Part shown: one piece after another, positions 6,274 through 9,147 of the stretch
How positions within the stretch are numbered: the stretch's first letter is position 1
Layout of the letters: each line of letters opens with the position of its first letter
Source of the DNA: Candidatus Bipolaricaulota bacterium
Lineage (GTDB): Bacteria; Bipolaricaulota; Bipolaricaulia; Bipolaricaulales; Bipolaricaulaceae
Length of the DNA: 9,147 nt
Assembly (NCBI GenBank): GCA_021163465.1
Contig: JAGGWU010000168.1
Span: forward strand, 1 to 9,147
Direction of reading: 5' to 3'
Made by a program: the position numbers and the translations under genes
The notes under the pieces: model-generated
The model's input: the letters and a program-made list of their open reading frames with translations, nothing else
What the model was told of the DNA's origin: nothing
Database searches by the model: none

Positions 6274-6871
6274 GGCGCTCCTCCACCAGCTCCAATACCA
6301 CTTGAAGGACCTCTTCGGGGGACTTATCGGTGGTGTCGATGATCACCGCGTCCTCTGCGGGTCGGAGAGGGGAGTCTGTCCGGCTGGAGTCCCGCTCATC
6401 CCGGCGCTTTATCGCTTCGAGGATCTCCGCGAAGTTCCCACCGCGCTCGCGGAGGCGCCGTCGCGCCCGCTCCTCCGGGGTGGCCCAGAGGAAGATCTTG
6501 AGCTCGGCGTCGGGGAGGACCACGGTGCCGATGTCGCGCCCCTCCATCACCACATCTCGGCCCCGGGCGATCTCCCGCTGCAGTGCCACCAGGCGTCGCC
6601 GCACTTCAGAGTCCACCGCTACCTTGGAGGAAAGTTCGTCAATTTCAGGGTTCGCTAGCTCATCGGTGATATCCCGCCCGCCGAGGTAGATCCTTCCTCC
6701 CTCTCGCACCTCGAGCTTGGCCCTCCTCCAGTCGATCCCGTTCCTTTCCGCCCACGCCACCGCCCGGTACATGGCGCCCGTGGGGACAAAAAGGAACCCC
6801 AACTCCTCGGCGAGCCTTTTGGCCAACGTCGTCTTTCCCGCAGCAGCGGGGCCATCGATGGCGATCTTCAT
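6254..6871 (-). CDS. cmk: Cytidylate (CMP/dCMP) kinase
   Basis: Phosphorylates CMP and dCMP with ATP; it recycles CMP from RNA decay and from phospholipid synthesis. The 205 residues are somewhat fewer than in E. coli Cmk (about 227). The P-loop is GPAAAGKTT at 7-15; the more usual form is GPAGAGKST. TGAMYRAVA (31-39) and MEGRDIGTVVLPDA (109-122) bind the nucleotide. RRDERDSSRTDSPLRPAEDAVIIDTT (156-181) is the lid and adenine region typical of Cmk. ATG at 6871 gives the standard MKIAIDGP start. The frame is open upstream to 6979, but those codons match nothing. A weak GGAG lies 10 nt before the ATG. The 3' end overlaps plsC by 20 bp. Confidence 0.96.
   Translation of the reverse strand: MKIAIDGPAAAGKTTLAKRLAEELGFLFVPTGAMYRAVAWAERNGIDWRRAKLEVREGGRIYLGGRDITDELANPEIDELSSKVAVDSEVRRRLVALQREIARGRDVVMEGRDIGTVVLPDAELKIFLWATPEERARRRLRERGGNFAEILEAIKRRDERDSSRTDSPLRPAEDAVIIDTTDKSPEEVLQVVLELVEERRGKDRR
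6280..6284 (-). promoter_or_regulatory. Ribosome binding site of plsC inside cmk
   Basis: GGAGG on the minus strand, 6 nt before the plsC GTG and within the cmk coding region. It fixes the GTG start and contrasts with the leaderless starts of the first genes of other units. Confidence 0.75.
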
Positions 6872-6925
6872 CGCCGTTGCACTCCAGCTAGACCCGATAT
6901 GGCCGAATCGCTTCCCTACACCGCC

Positions 6926-6931
6926 ATTATA
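6926..6931 (-). promoter_or_regulatory. Probable -10 box of the cmk-plsC unit
   Basis: TATAAT on the minus strand predicts +1 near 6919 and a leader of about 48 nt. That leader contains GGAG at 6882-6885. So this unit seems to use an ordinary leadered mRNA. The -35 is not recognisable. Confidence 0.5.
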
Positions 6932-6941
6932 TTTCGATGTC

Positions 6942-7033
6942 CGAGGGTGATGTCCCAGGAAGCAGGGCTCCCTTGCCACCTAGATCGCCCCTGTGGGCGA
7001 CGAACCCTCGCGGGGATTGCCCCTCACCCTTCG
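6942..7033. other. Branched stem-loop element upstream of cmk, function unknown
   Basis: AGGGTGA (6944-6950) pairs perfectly with TCACCCT (7024-7030), and a CG pair on each side extends the helix past one bulged base. Inside are TCGCCC-CTGT-GGGCGA (6985-7000) and GGGG-ATTG-CCCC (7012-7023), the latter abutting the closing helix. This would fold as a small multi-branch RNA on either strand. It lacks the T-arm and anticodon arm of a tRNA. It lies just upstream of the cmk -10 box, so it would be in the cmk leader only if transcription starts further upstream. Confidence 0.35.
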
Positions 7034-7280
7034 AGAGTCGGGGATCGCGGCGTAACCGGAGCTCATCGGGATAAAAAGCGAAGAGGATGCGAAAAGGTCC
7101 AGATTTCCCCGCTCTCCCACCTCCAGGAGGGGGTCCTGGCGCGGTTTTTCGGGCGTTGTTGCTCGGGCATCAGGGAACACCGATGAAAAGTACCATAACG
7201 CACAGGCATCTCTACTCACGGCGTTCCGGATCGCCGCCAGCACCTTCACGGAGATGTGCCCCGGCACCGAGTAAAGGTTT
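7034..7280. other. Intergenic stretch between hppA and cmk, no convincing gene
   Basis: A minus-strand frame is open for 95 codons (6980-7267) but has no recognisable family, no ribosome binding site and odd composition, so I do not call it a gene. The stretch holds a hairpin CCAGGA-GGGGG-TCCTGG (7123-7139), followed on the plus strand by TTTTT at 7145-7149 after 5 nt, and a 16-bp near-palindrome at 7220-7235 (GGCGTTCCGGATCGCC). No tRNA, SRP RNA, RNase P or tmRNA signature was found by eye. Confidence 0.5.
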
Positions 7281-7313
7281 CAAGCGGGGACGCTACCTCA
7301 GCGTCCCCGCTTG
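7281..7313 (-). terminator. Strong hairpin terminator after hppA
   Basis: A perfect 13-bp GC-rich stem with a 7-nt loop (arms 7281-7293 and 7301-7313) begins 6 nt after the hppA stop. On the minus strand it is followed by AAACCTTT, not a clean U-run. It may be an intrinsic terminator or a 3'-end stabiliser. Confidence 0.7.
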
Positions 7314-7319
7314 CGTCCC

Positions 7320-9147
7320 TCACATGAAAAGGGGATTCACTGGGAAAAGCGAAGCGAAAAGGAGGGATATCACCGACATCAGCTTGACCAGGATATCCAG
7401 CGAGGGCCCCACCGTGTCCTTGAGGGGATCGCCCACGGTGTCCCCCACCACGCTCGCTGCGTGGGCCTCCGAGCCCTCGCCCCCGTAGTGCCCCATCTCG
7501 ATGTATTTCTTTGCGTTGTCCATGGCGCCGCCGGAGTTGGCGCAGAAGATGGCGAGTTGGATCGCCGAAAGCAGCGCCCCGAAAAGCAGTCCCGCCAGGG
7601 CATACCGTCCGAAGACGATCCCCACGAAAAGGGGCGTTACCACCGCGATCACCGCGGGCAAGGTCATGTTCTTTAGCGCTCCCCCGGCGGTGATGGAGAT
7701 GCAGCGCTTGTAGTCCGCCACCGCTTCCCCGGTGAGGATCTTGGGGTTTTCCTTGAACTGCCGCCGGATCTCGAGGACGAGGACGTCCGCGGTGCGGGTT
7801 ACCCCGCGGATGAGGATCGCCGAGAACACATACGGGAGCATCGCCCCCACGATCAGCCCCCCGATCACCCACGGCCCCACGGAGATGAGCTGGCCGGTGG
7901 GGGAGAGGGAGGGGTAGATGTCCCCGATCAGGGGCACTTGGGGCGGGAGGACCCGCTCCGCCGAGCCGATGGCCGACCAAAGGTAAGAGGCGATAAGCCC
8001 CAGGGCAGCGAAGGCGGCGGAGCCGATGGCGAACCCCTTCCCGATGGCGGCGGTGGTGTTGCCCACCGCATCCAGCTGGTCGGTGCGCTCCCGCACCTCT
8101 TTGGGAAGTTCGGCCATGGTGGCGATCCCCCCGGCGTTGTCGGCGATGGGGCCATAGGAGTCGATGGAAACGTTCATGGCCACGAACGAAAGCATCCCCG
8201 CCGCGGTGAAGGCCACCCCGAGGAGGCCCCCGATGTAATAGGCCAGGACCGTGGCCCCCACGATCACCAATACCGGCCAGAAGGTGGAGAGCATCCCCAC
8301 CGCCAGGCCGCTTGCCACCCCCACGCCGGGCCCCGCTTCGTTGGCCTTCGCCAGCTCCAGGGTGGGCTTGTACTTGTAGGAGGTGTAGTACTCGGAAAGC
8401 CGTCCGATGGCCACCCCGGCCGCGAGGCCCAAGAGCACCGTGAAGAACGGCACGAAGTTTGTGGGGGAAAGCCAAGAGATGAGGAGGGCGAAGATCGCCG
8501 TAAGGGTGGCCGAGATGATCAGGCCGTCCATGAGGGCGCGCTGGGGATCGCTCCCGCTGCGCGAGCGGATGTAGAGGATCCCCAACCAGGAGGCGAAGGT
8601 GCCCCCGGCCACCATCACCACCGGCAAAAGTATCAGCCACCAGTATTGCTCCTCCCCCATATCGACGGGGAGCCCGAACTTCTCCAGGATATCCCCGATC
8701 CCGGGGTTGTGGCGCCCCACGTAGATGTAGAGGGCCATGACGATCACGGAGATGATGGAACCGACGAAGGACTCCAGGAGGTCCGCCCCAAGGCCTCCCA
8801 CGTCCCCTACGTTGTCGCCCACGTTGTCGGCGATGGTGGCGGGGTTGCGGGGATCGTCCTCGGGGATCTTCGCCTCCACTTTGCCCACGATGTCCGCCGC
8901 CATGTCGGCGGCCTTGGTGTAGATCCCGCCTCCTACGCGGTCGAACAGGGCCACCAACGAGGCCCCGGCGGAGTAAGCGGACACGAGCAACGCCCCCTTG
9001 ATGAAGTTCACCCCGGCGGCCTTGATGCCGAAGAGGTACTTGGTCTGGATCGCAACGGTGGCTGGGTCGAACTCCCGGCGGAAGAGGGTCAGGACGATGA
9101 GGAGCCCCCCTAGGGCGAGGCCCGCCACCCCCAGCCCCATCACGCTC
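7320..9147 (-). CDS. hppA: Membrane-bound ion-pumping pyrophosphatase, K+-dependent type (N-terminus cut by window edge)
   Basis: Hydrolyses PPi and pumps H+ and/or Na+ across the cytoplasmic membrane. The visible 608 residues end in the family C-terminus (GDTVGDPLKDTVGPSLDILVKLMSVIS); perhaps 60-100 N-terminal residues lie beyond the right edge. The frame stays open to the edge, so the ATG and GTG at 9140-9143 are probably internal. Seen are GGGIYTKAADMAADIVGKVE, IPEDDPRNPATIADNVGDNVGD (PPi and Mg binding, about 8876-8810), many hydrophobic helices, SIDSYGPIADNAGGIA and CANSGGAMDNAKKYIE. In GNTTAAIGKG, Ala (codon 8051-8049) takes the place of the Lys of K+-independent pumps, so K+ dependence is expected. 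Glu in DLLES (codon 8774-8772) is at the site linked to ion selectivity; it occurs in Na+ pumps and in some H+ pumps, so the ion is undecided. Confidence 0.96.
   Translation of the reverse strand, partial: SVMGLGVAGLALGGLLIVLTLFRREFDPATVAIQTKYLFGIKAAGVNFIKGALLVSAYSAGASLVALFDRVGGGIYTKAADMAADIVGKVEAKIPEDDPRNPATIADNVGDNVGDVGGLGADLLESFVGSIISVIVMALYIYVGRHNPGIGDILEKFGLPVDMGEEQYWWLILLPVVMVAGGTFASWLGILYIRSRSGSDPQRALMDGLIISATLTAIFALLISWLSPTNFVPFFTVLLGLAAGVAIGRLSEYYTSYKYKPTLELAKANEAGPGVGVASGLAVGMLSTFWPVLVIVGATVLAYYIGGLLGVAFTAAGMLSFVAMNVSIDSYGPIADNAGGIATMAELPKEVRERTDQLDAVGNTTAAIGKGFAIGSAAFAALGLIASYLWSAIGSAERVLPPQVPLIGDIYPSLSPTGQLISVGPWVIGGLIVGAMLPYVFSAILIRGVTRTADVLVLEIRRQFKENPKILTGEAVADYKRCISITAGGALKNMTLPAVIAVVTPLFVGIVFGRYALAGLLFGALLSAIQLAIFCANSGGAMDNAKKYIEMGHYGGEGSEAHAASVVGDTVGDPLKDTVGPSLDILVKLMSVISLLFASLFPVNPLFM

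Noticed and set aside
6872..6979. Upstream extension of cmk to a GTG at 6979
   Set aside because: MKIAIDGP from 6871 is the normal Cmk start; the added residues match nothing and cross a TATAAT promoter box.
6944..7030. tRNA-like 87-nt unit with a 7-bp acceptor-like helix
   Set aside because: There is no GTTCRA T-loop next to the 3' side, no anticodon arm in the right place and no D-arm on either strand.
6980..7267. A 95-codon minus-strand frame upstream of cmk
   Set aside because: No family signs, no ribosome binding site, overlap with strong stem-loops, and a TAG separating it from the cmk frame.
7246..8640. A 464-codon minus-strand frame and a 391-codon plus-strand frame (7938-9113) overlapping hppA
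   Set aside because: Both are out of frame with the unmistakable pyrophosphatase and consist of His/Arg/Gly-rich sequence without domains.

Overview
The window comes from a GC-rich bacterial chromosome. Bacterial-type Cmk, NadB, PlsC and adenine deaminase rule out a typical archaeon or phage. Dense charge in the proteins and short spacers suggest a compact, possibly thermophilic genome. The lineage cannot be fixed from sequence alone; a deep-branching group such as Bipolaricaulota/Acetothermia is only a guess. There are no tRNA or rRNA genes, CRISPR arrays, insertion sequences or phage genes. Eight protein genes account for nearly all of the sequence, and two of them are cut by the window edges.

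Layout from left to right. (1) 1-1550, minus: hypF, [NiFe]-hydrogenase maturation carbamoyltransferase, running off the left edge with its C-terminus missing. (2) Divergent from it, 1605-2142, plus: a two-gene unit of a 68-residue protein with two membrane segments and a UPF0145/YbjQ protein that appears to start at a rare ATC codon. (3) 2238-3809, minus: nadB, L-aspartate oxidase. (4) Divergent from nadB, 3905-5611, plus: ade, adenine deaminase. (5) 5641-6871, minus: cmk and plsC, overlapping by 20 bp, for CMP/dCMP phosphorylation and phospholipid acylation. (6) 6872-7319: about 450 bp without a convincing gene but with several stem-loops and a probable cmk promoter. (7) 7320-9147, minus: hppA, a K+-dependent-type membrane pyrophosphatase, cut at its N-terminus by the right edge.

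The genes are mainly central metabolism and housekeeping: NAD synthesis, purine salvage, pyrimidine nucleotide recycling, lipid synthesis, PPi-driven ion pumping and hydrogenase assembly. I see no new multi-gene system. The most notable signals are in expression. At hypF, the 68-aa gene, ade and probably nadB, a -10 box sits so close to the start codon that the mRNA would be leaderless or nearly so. The inner genes of the transcription units (UPF0145 and plsC) instead carry good Shine-Dalgarno sequences. Other points are the apparent ATC start of UPF0145, a Cys-to-Gly change in the first zinc site of HypF, a near-perfect palindrome covering the hypF -10 box, and a branched stem-loop element upstream of cmk.
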